From Ilyonectria destructans (taxonomy: Eukaryota > Ascomycota > Sordariomycetes > Hypocreales > Nectriaceae), in assembly GCA_020740775.1 (NCBI GenBank), contig JAHEWK010000023.1:682001-746000 (forward strand): DNA of 64,000 bases, in the 5' to 3' direction. Positions within the stretch are counted from its first letter, which is position 1; the number at the start of each line of letters is the position of its first letter. Below, in pieces: positions 1 through 10,804 of this stretch. The position numbers and the translations under genes were made by a program. Below the pieces are notes generated by a model that made no database searches, was not told where the DNA came from, and saw only the letters and a program-made list of their open reading frames with translations.

Positions 1-335
1 GGATCAGGCCCACCTGCCGTGGCTTTCGTCTCGCCCGGACTTGGCCGGGAACAGAACTGCGCTTCGACAAGCCACCCTCGAACCTTGTACGTTGGATGTT
101 GTCGGTACCCCCGACGGTCCATGGCGTCGAGGGCCGAGTAAGAGTATATCTTCCCCCCCCGATCTACCCACCGAAGCCCAGTCGATTAACTAGTTGGTCG
201 ATCCGAATGCGAACACTTACCGAAGATTGCTCTACACGACCCTGCATCTAAATACTCTCGATATGGCCCAGACCGCAAAAACCAACACACCATCGTCGAC
301 CAACTTCTGCTCCTTCACCAGAATCTTCCATCAAG
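1..335. other. Upstream region of bZIP gene, no gene seen
   Basis: No reading frame here looks like a gene. The stretch serves as the 5' flank of the bZIP gene that begins at 336. No convincing TATA box or repeat was found. Confidence 0.5.
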
Positions 336-1131
336 ATGGTGCCCTCATCTTCGGCCGAGCCTGCTAGGACTACCAAGCGTAAGGGTACGTCTGTTGTTTG
401 TTGTTTGGATGTATCATCCTCATGGTGCAACTGTCTAACACGGCTATGCTATGCAGGCACTCGAAGTGTCTCTAAATTGACTCCTTCACAACTTGTCCGA
501 AAGCGAGCAAGCGACCGAGAAGCCCAACGGGTGATTCGAGCCCGGACCAAGGAGAACATTGGACGGTTGGAGCGAGAGCTCGATGAACTCAAGAGCAAGC
601 AAAGCCGGGACCAGACTGTTCAAGAGCTGCTTCGACGAAACAAGGCACTCGAGGATGAGTTGAACCAGTTAAAGGAGAACATGGACATCTCAACGGCTCC
701 TTCCCAATGCTCAACACCAGGTATTATGAATGAGTTCACTTGTATAGTGACTGGTATACTGACCCTTCTCAACAGTCGACGACGATAACCTCAGCACTAG
801 CAGCGGTGCCATTCCCAGCCCCAGGACGCCGCCCTTCCCCTCTGGCGACTACATCCCTCCTCTCCCTGACTACAGTCAACAATACGTTCCTCTCACCATC
901 AACTGTAAATCTTGGGCAAACACCGTCCCTTGCACCATCTTCTCCAACATTTCCAGCCCTTCGTCATCCGCCAACACGGATGACCACAATGCTGGGTACA
1001 TCCTTACCAGCGTGCCGACCCACATGCTGCCCTCCAACAAACAGCAGCACCAACGTCAACGCCCTGTCCCCTCTGGTGCCGAATTACGAATGTGCTACAG
1101 GCCTGCGCACACCTTGGGTAGGGCCTCATGA
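336..1131 (+). CDS. Short bZIP transcription factor
   Basis: Three exons fit: 336-384, 457-720 and 776-1131, giving 222 residues. Intron 1 starts GTACGT, has a CTAAC branch site and ends GCAG; intron 2 is 55 bp and ends AACAG. The basic region lies at about residues 31-48 (RKRASDREAQRVIRAR) and is followed by a leucine-zipper heptad series to about residue 95. Asp replaces the usual Asn of the NxxAQ DNA-contact motif. The tail is rich in Ser and Pro and contains the SVPTHMLP stretch seen in fungal bZIP proteins that normally go on into a C-terminal DUF3425 domain. That domain is absent here, because the frame ends at 1129-1131. By family it is a nuclear DNA-binding regulator. It may be a truncated paralogue; its targets cannot be inferred. 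Confidence 0.7.
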
Positions 1132-2195
1132 CCTTACCTCGACCGCCAATTCCTGCCACCCATGATCGGTTGTACAGCCACGTATGTGTGTGCAATGATA
1201 CCTCATTCAATTCAATATATGGTTCATTTTTAATAAATATCCGTGGACAAAATGCGGTGACAACACGGTAGCAACGAGTAAAGCCCGCCAGCCACTGGTG
1301 TTGAAAAACAACTGCAGCAAGCGAGTCATGTCTAGCCTGGAATCATTCGTCTGCATTAGCTCGGTAGCTGGGAATTGCCGTTCCTTCCCACCATGATGTG
1401 AGACCGTGGCGGTGACAGCGTTAGCGTTGGGCGCTCTACTGCCATAAAGGGAACGAGCTGGGGGTTTGCAATGGGCAAGAAATGGCTGTGAAATGACTAT
1501 GGGTGTAAACGACATCACGCCGAGTGATACGCCGATCACTCAAGCCGCCCTTAATTAGAGATTGGCTTCTAGGCTACCTCTTTTGTTACATGTGGCGGGC
1601 GAGATGGCTCCGCAGAATGTCGGTAGGGACGATCAGTTCTCACAATGACAGGGAGGAAGAAGCAAGTTAGCTCCGACCAGAAAATGCTTTATTGCCAATC
1701 CTGTGGGGTTGGTTTTGGCCCCCCCCCTTGTGGTATTTTAGCCTCATTGCCGCCTGCTGATTGGCGTTTTCTGTGAACTATTATTTGCTCGCGGAGGTCC
1801 GAATGTTAGTTCAGTCGCAAGGTCAGAGAGTCAATACCATTGTTTGGACCAGCCGCTGATCGCTCTACGAACTGCTCTAAATGAAATAAGGGCACAGTAC
1901 GGTACGAGATTCCATGGCTTCGTCTCGAAGAAGCCATCTACTGCCCTCTCAAAAAGACCAAGACTACGATGGGAGAACACAAGCCACCGAATCCAAGCAG
2001 CGATGGGCTCTATGAGACGTTTTCATGCTTCAAACAGCGATGCGTTAATCGCTGCGATTCTATAGCCGATACTGCTGTTTGTTCGTCGGACGCTTCAGTC
2101 GAGAGCATCTGGCGCTGAGCAGGGCAACTGGTGATAAATATAATTATATGCGGTATAATACGCGAGGCAGTATCCATCAAGCACCCAAGACTAAA
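1132..2195. other. Gene-poor stretch
   Basis: No supportable gene. Short open frames on both strands show no recognisable family features. There is a homopolymer C run near 1722-1730. The stretch separates the bZIP gene from a cluster of gene fragments. Confidence 0.4.
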
Positions 2196-2520
2196 CCTTT
2201 CGAGGTGGGTTCGAAGCTGGTTATCAGCCGGCGAGAACCATAGGGAATGAGCCCCGTGGCTGGTTTCAAAGGTCCTCTCGCACCGACCCGTCGCTATATC
2301 CCACAGCTTGGTTGTCCCGTCCCCCGAGGCCGACACCACCTGCTTCCCATCAGGCGAGAAGACTACTGAAGTAATACGGGCGCCATGACCCTCCAGCGTC
2401 CTCTCCCGGCCCGTCGCTATATCCCACAGCTTGATTGTCTTGCCCCCCGAGGCCGTCACCACCTGACACCCATCGGGCGAGAAGACTACCGAGCTGACCG
2501 AGCAGCCATGGCCCTATAGG
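2196..2520 (-). pseudogene. WD40-repeat fragment, NACHT-WD40 (STAND) type
   Basis: On the minus strand about two and a half WD40 repeats can be read. They contain FSPDGKQVVSASGDGT, KLWDIATGR and ERTLEGHG, the near-identical repeat style of fungal NACHT-WD40 signalling proteins related to HET-E. The last repeat decays into a tail resembling the linker after the final blade (DNQLRTHL). No NACHT domain or start codon is present: the upstream side ends at about 2520, next to unrelated plus-strand sequence. In the family, WD40 repeats sense ligands in non-self recognition. This piece is a relic and is not expected to work. Confidence 0.7.
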
Positions 2521-2560
2521 GTTTGTAAACAAGCGTTCCATTCTTCTTCCATTACTGGCT

Positions 2561-3082
2561 GTGTTAATATCCACCTTGGCTCCTCCTTTTGAAACAACCT
2601 CCTTACCAAAGGATTACTTGGAGTTTCGCCGACACGTCCTGAACATTCTCGATTGGGGTAGGAACAAACGGTTGAACCAGATTCGAGATTCTCTGGACAG
2701 CCTATTGGAAGAGGACCAGAAGAGGGTTTCGCAGAAGTCCCGTCTACCACCCTCCCAAGATTCTACAGCTACTGGTCATACGAAGCGCAAACCCTCATCG
2801 TCCCGCCGAAGCAAAGGCATATCCAGCAGCGCGCAAACACAGAGTGGGAGTGAATCATATTGGAATTTTATGGAGGCGGCCACTCCAGAAATCGATGTCG
2901 AACCGTCGTCTTCATTTAAGCTGGCGCAGTATCTCGCCGACACCTACGAGCACACCTCCAAAGGCATGGACGAAGGAGTACTTAGCCACGATACTCCACT
3001 TCGGAACAGCTGCTACAAAACCATGAGGAAGCACGCCGTAGCCGCACCGGCAAAGCACTTCTTGTCCCTTCTCAACCGATAG
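2561..3082 (+). pseudogene. Unrecognised protein fragment
   Basis: A 173-codon open frame with an amphipathic N-terminal part (FRRHVLNILDWGRNKR followed by IRDSLDSLLEEDQKR), then a Ser-rich basic linker (about residues 65-95) and an acidic segment. I do not recognise the family; the start of the frame recalls the N-terminal helical part of fungal proteins linked to incompatibility signalling, but this is weak. It begins directly beside the WD40 fragment and readable sequence continues past the stop at 3080-3082, so it is probably one piece of a larger broken gene. Confidence 0.35.
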
Positions 3083-3509
3083 GGGGACCCGTCTCTCCTT
3101 AGCATACTCTGACACAGGCAAATCTTCCCAGATCCGATAGAGTATTTCCTATCGAGGATTCAAATCCGAGTAAAACGGAGTCTGCCAGTGACCATCGTCT
3201 TTACAAGAACGCAACCCTCAGCACGGATGGGCTGCACCATTGTCCATAGGAGGGACAGGCCAGCTGCATTGATTGGTAGCCAGGACGAGTCCAGGGCCGA
3301 GCGACCCGTCCCTTGCCCACTAATCCGAGGACAGGTCTTGACAATCGTCCTACGCGTGCCATATACTACGGCGAAGTAGCACTAAGGGTTACCACGTTCT
3401 CGACGGCTTCTGCACAAGGTCCGACACGCGGGCGGGGTCAAAGTGAGAGACCTAACTTGCGTGAGGCCTCGGGCTATAAATTAAACGGCTCAGATGTAAA
3501 TGACTCGTG
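3083..3509. other. Left flank of hAT1 copy 1, no gene seen
   Basis: Short frames only. The 5' half of the amino-acid permease whose 3' half lies on the other side of the transposon (6955-7494) is not here, so the element did not simply insert into that gene at this place. Confidence 0.5.
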
Positions 3510-3520
3510 CAGAGTTGGAA

Positions 3521-3684
3521 ATCGATCGTATCGATCGATTTCCGAGGCCTGATCGATCGATTTATATCGATCGTCACCTTCAATCGATCGATATCGATCG
3601 AGCGGCCCTCTCAGTCGATCCATATCGATCGATCACTAATTGAAATCGATTCGATCGTCGATCGAATCGATCAAATCGATCAAT
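3521..3684. repeat. Subterminal ATCGAT array, hAT1 copy 1 left end
   Basis: About 160 bp built almost wholly of overlapping ATCGAT and CGATCGAT words with a few unique interruptions. The words are self-complementary. The mirror-image array occurs at 56722-56885 in copy 2. By analogy with other hAT elements these are probably transposase-binding subterminal repeats. Confidence 0.8.
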
Positions 3685-6403
3685 GCTGGTCCTCATTATC
3701 CCTATCTACGGTGATCCTGCCCACCAATTGAAGTACTTGTCTCCAATTGTCCCCTTCAAGGAGACTAAGAGGAAGGGCTGGCTGATATATGCCAGCTTTA
3801 CTCCAGGAACGAAGGCACTGAGCCATGGCCACAATATGGCGTCGCAGGCGAGATCTGAGTGGTGTTACCATCCTCCCGCAACTGCTGAAATCTCTCTCCG
3901 TTTCTGCTGAAGACGACGCGATAGTAAGAAAGTCAACAGCCATATAAGACAACCGAGGAAAACGCACAACGCCGACGTCCCTCCACCAAGCAATTGGGTC
4001 AGCTTTGTATGCAGTGTTGTCCACCGGTGGCTCTGATAGATACTGATCAAGCTCGTCCTGTGCTGGCAACGCGGCTGACTGCTTTGGTCCTTTACTCTGT
4101 AGTCCTTGAGAGTCAGGACGAGTCAATGACCGACTGAATGCCAGTCGGCGCTCAATATAGTCCAAGCCATTACTAGTCCCAGCTGCTGAAGCGGCATTAC
4201 AGGCTACTTCATGAGCCATGTTCTTGTACTTCTCTTCCCAGACTCTTCTTAAGCTTCTCTCATAAGTCTTCCTCCATTCTGACGTCTGACGAGACGGCAG
4301 CTGGTTCCAAAGTTGCTCTAGAGTTCGCCATTTCTTACACGGGTGGAATACAACTGCCGCTACGTAGGCGGTAGAGGTCAGCTTGCCGTAGTAGTCGTTC
4401 AGCTTCTTCCATCCGAGCTTGATGTAAATCTTCAACAGCCGACGGGTCTTCGCATCCATGTCATCGAATAGGTGAACCTCTTCCATGATATGGTCGTCGT
4501 TCTCTTCGATTATCACCCCTTGGACGGCCAGCTCGAGATGGTCAAGAAGCATCTCCACCACCTGGAAGTACTCATCGAACCCTCCTGAAGTTGAGCGTTT
4601 GCCAGCAATACCCTCGCCCTGGAGTTGCTTTGACGCGACCTTGAATGGTTGAAGGATTTTCTGAAGCGCAGCAACAACCTTCCATTCCTCAAGAGAGAGT
4701 TTTTCTTTCAATATCGCTGGTCTGTCTTGTTCTTTGCCACCTTGGCTGACCCATCGTTCCTCGATGATGGAAATCATCCTGTTTAAGGCCGAACGTTTCA
4801 GCAGAGCGCGCGAGGCCATTGCCTCATCGGATTGCCAGCGTGTGCAGACGTTTTGAACCCACGCAAGGACAGGTTCGGTCGGGGCGGTTTGCCGTTGAGC
4901 TTCACAAAAGCCCTCTAGAAGTTGACTGCTCGTTCGAAGAGCAATGCCAATATTGTGTAGCTTGCCAAATGGCCCAAACTTGCGGTACTTGTCCACCTTC
5001 TCGGCGTTGATGATCTCAGGGACTTGGCACTCATCTTGGCTCTCTTCTGGGGCTGTCTCAAACTCCAAGTCTTCTTCCACGTTCGGCGTGCCAAAGTCGT
5101 CGTCCGTCCTCAGTTCATTGATGGCGTCGGACAACTCGCGCTGCTCGTCTTCTTCAGTCATAAAGTCCTTGTCGCCCCAATGCGCAAGCAGCTCAACAAA
5201 ATTGTCTCTTTTGCTGCCATACATCATAGCCCTGACTACCAGGTTCAGAAAATGAGGGGCACAGCGAATGCGACGCTCATCCTTGTCGAAATCGAACTCA
5301 GCGGCAAGTGCTTCTATAGCCGTATCATTATTCGTAGCGTTGTCAAGCGTGTAGTATCCGATTCTGAACCCGAATAACAGTTAACATTGTCAGTTTGCTG
5401 ACCCAAGACGTGTTGACTATGGGTCTGTACCTCTCTTGAAGACCAAACGCGCATATTGTATCTGCAACTTCATCTGCAAGTGCTGCCCCAGTATGACGCT
5501 TCCTGAGAGCTGGCAAAGCCAAAAGGATTCTCCATTGTTTCCAATCTCGGTCGATAAAGTGGGCGTTGATACCAAGGAATGATATGTTTTGTCGGGAAGT
5601 CCAGCCGTCGAAAGTAAAATGAATCATGCTTCTCGCTCTGTGAAGCAGCATTTGAATTGGACCAAGAGCTCGGTTGTATTCGTTTGTTAGCAGATTCACA
5701 AGCGTCTTGCCGGTTGGTATCTGCCCTTCCTGAAGAGACGGGTTGTTGTAGAGAAGGACTCGTTTGAAGCGCTCAGAGTTTACGAGATTGAAGGGGAGGT
5801 TATGGTATGTAAGCCAGTCGAGCAGCAGCAGTTGATTCATCTTCGGATCGAATAACGTCTGTAGATTGCCGAGAAGGGTTTGATCTCGAGGGTTTGTTGG
5901 GTCGGCGTGAAGCATATCAAGTATGTTTCGGTCTGAACCTTCACTCCTGGGAGCTGGTCCTACACGTTGTCTAGAGGGTGGCTGACTAGTTAGCAGGCAT
6001 AATCGAACGACGTGGAGAGACGGCACGGAGGGATGGCACAAACCACGACCTTGTGCTCCTTTCTCAGATGTCGGACAATGCTCCCGGCAGTTGAAGCGAT
6101 AAAGACGTAAAGTGTAGTCCTCAGCCTGTTACGAAGGAAACACCTCTCGCAAATCCATACGATCTTGTGCGGCTGAGACCTGTTGTCCTTCATTCTGAAT
6201 CCGAATTGCCACCACCATGTCCGCTCTCGAGAAGAGTCGTGACATATCGTGAATCCAGGGAACCGCTCGAATTTATCAGTCCTCCAAGTGTTATAATCCG
6301 GAAACCTGCTGGGTGTATAGTTCGTTGAGGCTGAACTGGTTGACGGCTCAGAAGGCGGCAGCGTTGAGGAGATATCATCGATCTCGTCATCAAACGAGTC
6401 CAT
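3680..6403 (-). CDS. hAT transposase (hAT1 copy 1)
   Basis: Complement of exons 3680-5363, 5431-5981 and 6050-6403, giving 862 residues with no stop. A BED-like zinc finger lies at about residues 83-117 (WICERC ... RHLRKEH). The central RNase-H-like core has FDGWTS followed by [12 protein letters not shown] and a [13 protein letters not shown] segment. The C-terminal hAT dimerisation region is at about 770-840 ([20 protein letters not shown]). Intron 1 ends CTAACTAGTCAG, and the second intron joins GLQER to IGYYTLDN. The enzyme would excise and reinsert its own element in the nucleus. Start chosen at the first ATG of the acidic N-terminus (MDSFDDEID). The protein matches that of copy 2 over every segment compared, which suggests recent activity. 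Confidence 0.9.
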
Positions 6404-6779
6404 GGCGATTGGAAATGCCCACAAACAGCCCAGAGGTCAAATCCCAGGTTGCGAGGCTAGTAAGGGTCGAATCTATGAAGTCTCGTCGGGCAAAGTTGAT
6501 TGTGTTTGCGAACGGTCAGAGTCCATTGACCATACCTTGGCGGACCTGTAAGCGCGGAGAGAAAAGGAGACCATGGTGCAGGATAAGGTACAGTAGAGAA
6601 TCCTCTGCCCCCTCAAATTGACTGCCCAGCCCCTTTCCTTTGAGTCATATCCCGTTCCGCACGTTCCGTTGTGGCTGCTTTGTGGCTTACAAGGGTGTTT
6701 TTGCAGACGCGTCCAGCGATGGAACCGCCGCGTATGAACTGCCCTACGCAACCTACCCGGGACACTTTCAATGTATGTG

Positions 6780-6945
6780 GCGATCGACGATCAAACCGAT
6801 CGATTGAGGGCTGGATCGATACGATATCGATCGAGCGGTGGTTCTAATCGATCGATATCGATCGATTGACAGGTCCGATCGATACGATCGAAATCGAAAT
6901 CGAATCGATTAATCGAATCGATCAAATCGATCGCTCGATCGATTT
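6780..6945. repeat. Subterminal ATCGAT array, hAT1 copy 1 right end
   Basis: Second ATCGAT-rich array of the element, about 165 bp. Copy 2 carries the same array shortened by 108 bp (53570-53635), consistent with slippage or recombination between the short words. Confidence 0.8.
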
Positions 6946-6954
6946 CCAACCCTG

Positions 6955-7494
6955 CTTATGGCTATCCTATTTGTGATATCTATAGGGCTTTTGGGCTTCT
7001 TAGTTGACGTCAAACTTCACCAAACTATCTTCAACTGGCTCCTCGCTACTTCCAGCCTCGGTTTCATATTCACCTGGGCCAGCATTTGTCTTTGTCATAT
7101 TCGTTTCCGTGCAGCTTGGGCAAACAAGGGTCGTTCTTTAGATCAGATTCCCATCCGTTCGCACTCCGGTGTGATCGGCTCCTGGTTCGCCATGGTGGCA
7201 TACATCCTAGTGCTTGTGTCGCAGGTCTACATCGCCATCTCACCTATCCAGATGTCAAGCCTGGATACCAGCGGCAAGGTGCAGACCTTCTTTCTCCAGG
7301 TTATGGCTATCCCGATTCTGCTAGTTTTATTTGTTGGCCATAAGATCTACTTCCGCACCCAGGTCGTCCCGATAGACAAGATTGATGTTGTGACGGGACG
7401 AAGATCTTTCCGTTTTCATATGACAGCAGAGCCAGGAAAAGATGAGAAGAGAAACTGGCCATTCTGGAAGAGGGTTTACAATCTCCTTTGCTAA
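6955..7494 (+). pseudogene. Amino-acid permease, 3' fragment
   Basis: The frame from the transposon edge to the TAA at 7492-7494 encodes about 179 residues with four hydrophobic segments. It ends in a short cytosolic tail with QVVPIDKIDVVTGRR, typical of fungal general amino-acid permeases of the YAT/APC family. That family has 12 membrane spans and about 550 residues, so roughly two thirds of the gene is missing. The break falls exactly at the hAT1 end (6954), and the missing part is not on the other side of the element. In the family the protein imports amino acids at the plasma membrane. This piece has no promoter of its own and is presumed dead. Confidence 0.8.
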
Positions 7495-7599
7495 TTTGTC
7501 TTCGGGTTGGATGTAAAAGGTTCGATAAATGAGATGAATGAAGTTGATGCCGTCTAAATATATAGCATGTTGAATGTCTCACTAAACATAGCCGCAACC

Positions 7600-8932
7600 T
7601 TGATTCTTCTCAAGCACCAAAGCAGGAAATCTTCAGAGAGCTGCTTTGATGCCTTCTAACTCGTCTTTTGAGGTATTCAGACTGCGAGCTGGCCTCAAGC
7701 ACAGTCTTTGGGGCCTTTGAGACCCAGGGGTCAGGGAGGCTGGTCTCCTCCTCAACCGGTGTTGGAGTCCGTAGCTGCACATCAAGCTTTGATACGACAT
7801 TTTCTGGGTCTAAAGGAGCAAGTCCGGCCCCTCGAAAACCCCCTTTGATGTTGCTCTCCGTCATAGCGGCTTAGTAGGCGGCATAAAAGGCCGGAAAGAA
7901 CTCAGTCTTTAAAACATAAGTTATAGAGCATCTAATCAATTGCTCAATTTCTTGACCATAGGCTCTTTTAAGCGGCCCAAAGCACCTAACATCAAGAGGC
8001 TGAAGTAGATAAGACGAATGAGGCGGCATACAAAGCGTAATAATATAGTTCTCTTCACAATATTTCTCAAAGCCGACTGAGTGGTGACTTTCGTGCCCAT
8101 CGAGGATCAGAAGACGATAGCGGCCGGTTGATCAGGCCATTATATACCGATCAAAGTGCTTGAGCAACTCAAGACCTATATCATTATCGGTCCAGCCATT
8201 TTGAATTATCGCAATAGCCCAATCGCCTGGGAGGTTGCTTTCCCAATACTAGCTGGCAAGGTGATATTGGCCCGCAACCACGATGAACGGCTAGATCACC
8301 CAGCCTTCCGCATTGATCGCCTAAATGACTATAACCCATTCCCAGTTTCTAGGCTAGACTGATTTCGGATTTCCACGCCTATCTGCGCCTGTGACGACCA
8401 TTCTACTTACAATTATGCCTATTATAAAGCCGGTCTTATTAAAGTTAGTTATAGATATTAGCTAGATTAATACTATATTTTGCGATTATGTTCTCGACGA
8501 GCCAGAACTAGTCGCGAATAATAGTTGGATCTTCGCATTTAGCCCTCTAATAGTTATATTTATAAATAAAAAAATCATCTTAAGCTCTAGTTATTGCCTG
8601 ATGAAGTTAGAAGCCCAGCGCTTGCTGACAGGTGATACGTTGCGGTCAGCGAGCAGTCGGTTGGCCATTTCTTCAACCCCACGGAGTCGAAGGGGAAACC
8701 CTCGCGAATCTAAGTCGAGAATGGATTAAATAATAATCCATTCCTCTAGATTAGATAGTCTGCGTGATTTAGGGATAGTATCGCATTAAAAAAGAATGCC
8801 ACTATATCAGGCATGCAGGTTCATATAAGAGACTTGGTAGATCTTTGCAGCGCGTCGGAGACTGAGTTTTAGGTCATTTTGATAAGCTCGAAGCGCAACA
8901 AGGATATTAGCCTCTTGATTTAATCGTGGCAT
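7600..8932 (-). pseudogene. Pogo/Fot1-type transposase, heavily mutated
   Basis: Reading the minus strand from an ATG at 8932 gives an N-terminal helix-turn-helix region (SLRRAAKIYQVS), a CENP-B-like segment (VSPVSKRWASNFI), then DDE-core stretches such as RYRLLILDGHESHH and PPHSSYLLQPLDV. It ends in ESNIKGGFRGAGLAPLDPE, a hallmark of ascomycete pogo-like (Tc1/mariner superfamily) transposases. The frame is interrupted by many TAA and TAG stops and is AT-rich, as expected after RIP. No clear terminal inverted repeats were found, so the element is shown only by its transposase. It is inactive. Confidence 0.85.
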
Positions 8933-9386
8933 GTTTTGTGGCTGAGAAATTGGTGATTGAATTGATGGAGGAGAGATTAAGGGATTTTTGATCGGCTCAC
9001 TTGGTTGATCGGCTCAGTTATCACATACGTTAACACACTATGGCATAATGCATGTTTGATTGGGCATTAATTGAGTCAAACTCCGGAGGGAGTTCAAGCT
9101 TTGGTACCTGCAGTAGGGATTTTGTTTGCTGAAAATAACTATAATTGAGAAAAAACAGAGCCGGAAAGTGGTTTTCGCCTGGTGCAACCATCTCGTTGTC
9201 GTTCCGTGTCATACTAGGCAGTGCTATTTGACCTGTCTCGTGAGCTTCGCTTAGTGAGCCTCCATCCGATCCGCGAGGTCTTATAATCCCGCTCACTCCA
9301 TATATAAATCACAGCACGGACTCGGCACTCATCGGTTTACCCTAGAAGACCTTTGCTTTCCTCCATCCTACGATTGATTGCAAAAC
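8933..9386 (+). other. Intergenic, 5' region of chitin-synthase relic
   Basis: The sequence holds a short direct repeat (GATCGGCTCA) near 8991-9015. A TATA box (TATATAAAT) at 9301-9309 is about 80 bp upstream of the ATG at 9387. This suggests the relic downstream keeps an ancestral promoter. Confidence 0.5.
9301..9309 (+). promoter_or_regulatory. Putative TATA box
   Basis: TATATAAAT, about 80 bp upstream of the first ATG of the myosin-motor relic. Position and sequence fit a fungal TATA element; there is no transcript evidence. Confidence 0.4.
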
Positions 9387-10464
9387 ATGTCTCCCAACTT
9401 TCCACCAGATGTCGGAGACATCTATGTCCACAACGAGCCTTCTCCACTCTTGCTACCCGCCTCACTCCAGCCCGCTGCATCGATCACCGCACAACTTGCA
9501 AGCCGGTTTCACGCGTCATTGCCCGCTACCCGTATCTCATCCAACGGGCTTGTCGTATTGAATACATACCAAGCATCCATCAAAGGTTCTACAGCAGGGA
9601 GGCAAGATACAACCCCGCGTGAGGTGGTTGATGTCGTGGATGGAGCGTTGGCTCGTTTGAGTCGACTTTCTGAGAACCAGACATTTCTCTTTTTGTACGC
9701 CGCACCTGGTAAATAAAATCATTGCGCCACTGGGCACTGACTAATATGACAAAGAGGAGAGTCAGGCTCCGGAAAATCGACAATTCGCTCTCAAGTTTTA
9801 GCGGCGATCCTCAAACGATCGCAAAATCGACTGTCTACAATGGTCACTTTCGCAACCTCCGTATTCGATTCCCTGACAACTACAAAAAACTTCGACAGCC
9901 CTTGCGCCCTCTAAATCTAACTTCCTCTATCAGCTCCAATTCGATGCATCACAAGCTGAGCCCGTTTTGACCAGCAGTGCTATTGTGAACCATCTCCTAC
10001 AACGGAGTCGAATAACACACACTCCCGCCGATGAGGGGAGCTATTGTATTCTGCACTACTTGGTAGCAGGAGCGAGTGATGTGGAAACAGCACATTATAG
10101 TTTCAAGAATCATAAAGGTTCAATGAATCGATGGAAACTTCTGGGTCCATCCGCTCACCTTTGGAAGAATCCTCGGGATGTGGAGGGTTTTCACCTTTTC
10201 AAAAGGGCTTTGTGGGAGTTGAAATTCCATCAGATCGAAGCTGTGCACATCTGTGAGCTTTTGGCTGCCGTCCTCCACCTTGGACAGCTAGAATTTCAGC
10301 AGTCTGCAATCTTCGATAGTAATGGCCCCGATGGTAATCCTTACCAGGAAGAACCTGCGAACCTGGTCACCGTGCATAACCTGGACACTCTCAACTTAGT
10401 TTCTGCTTTCCTCGGCGTTAAAGCAGCTCACCTTGAGGCACTTATTGCGACCCAGACGAGAACG
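9387..10464 (+). pseudogene. Chitin synthase (class V/VII) myosin-motor domain fragment
   Basis: Exon 1 (9387-9708) and exon 2 (from 9757), joined by a 48-bp GT-AG intron, encode the N-terminal myosin-like motor of a class V/VII-type chitin synthase. Visible parts are ITAQLASRFHASLPATRISS, the P-loop GESGSGKS, FVFDSLTTT-like switch sequence, and the CELLAAVLHLGQLEFQ helix. One extra A in the run at 9884-9890 shifts the frame, which recovers and stays open from about 9890 to 10464. There a GTGAGC and a TAC microsatellite follow and similarity stops. The rest of the motor and the whole catalytic chitin-synthase part are absent. The full enzyme makes cell-wall chitin at the hyphal tip, with the motor aiding targeting on actin. 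This copy cannot. Confidence 0.8.
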
Positions 10465-10472
10465 GTGAGCAC

Positions 10473-10513
<41 letters not shown>
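10473..10513. repeat. (CTA)n microsatellite
   Basis: About 13.5 uninterrupted CTA units placed exactly where similarity to the chitin-synthase motor domain ends. It is a likely breakpoint or a hypervariable site. Confidence 0.95.
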
Positions 10514-10804
10514 GTACAAAGGACCTGTCGTGTTCTGTCCGCATTCTGTATTCTGTACAGAAAACCACATTTTCGTCCGTGCACCGCCAATAAAAAGCAA
10601 GTTCATCTAACAACAACCGAACTTATACCGACTACAATCATCGTACTACTATCCTATCGGTTGTTATGAATAAGCAGTAGTTAGTAGTAGTATAGAGTAA
10701 TGAGTGTATTAAAAGAAAACCTGTAGCGTAGCGAGTCGCCAACTTTTGTCTCACTGTTTAGCTGTCTTACTCTGATTTGATTTTTACTTCCACCATCATC
10801 TACC

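Larger units (their letters stand above)
3510..6954 (-). mobile_element. hAT1 transposon, copy 1
   Basis: Complete hAT-superfamily DNA transposon of 3,445 bp in minus orientation. The ends are CAGAGTTGGAAATCGATCG at 3510 and the complement of CAGGGTTGGAAATCGATCG ending at 6954. Both ends carry long arrays of ATCGAT words. It encodes one three-exon transposase. The 8 bases next to the ends (gactcgtg and cttatggc) do not match, so no target-site duplication is present. A second copy in the opposite orientation lies at 53560-56896; over the transcribed part a single coordinate sum (60406) relates the two copies without indels. Confidence 0.9.

Noticed and set aside
3521..3684. ATCGAT array as a CRISPR-like or centromeric repeat
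   Set aside because: There are no spacers or regular unit length, and the array is tied to the transposon ends in both copies.
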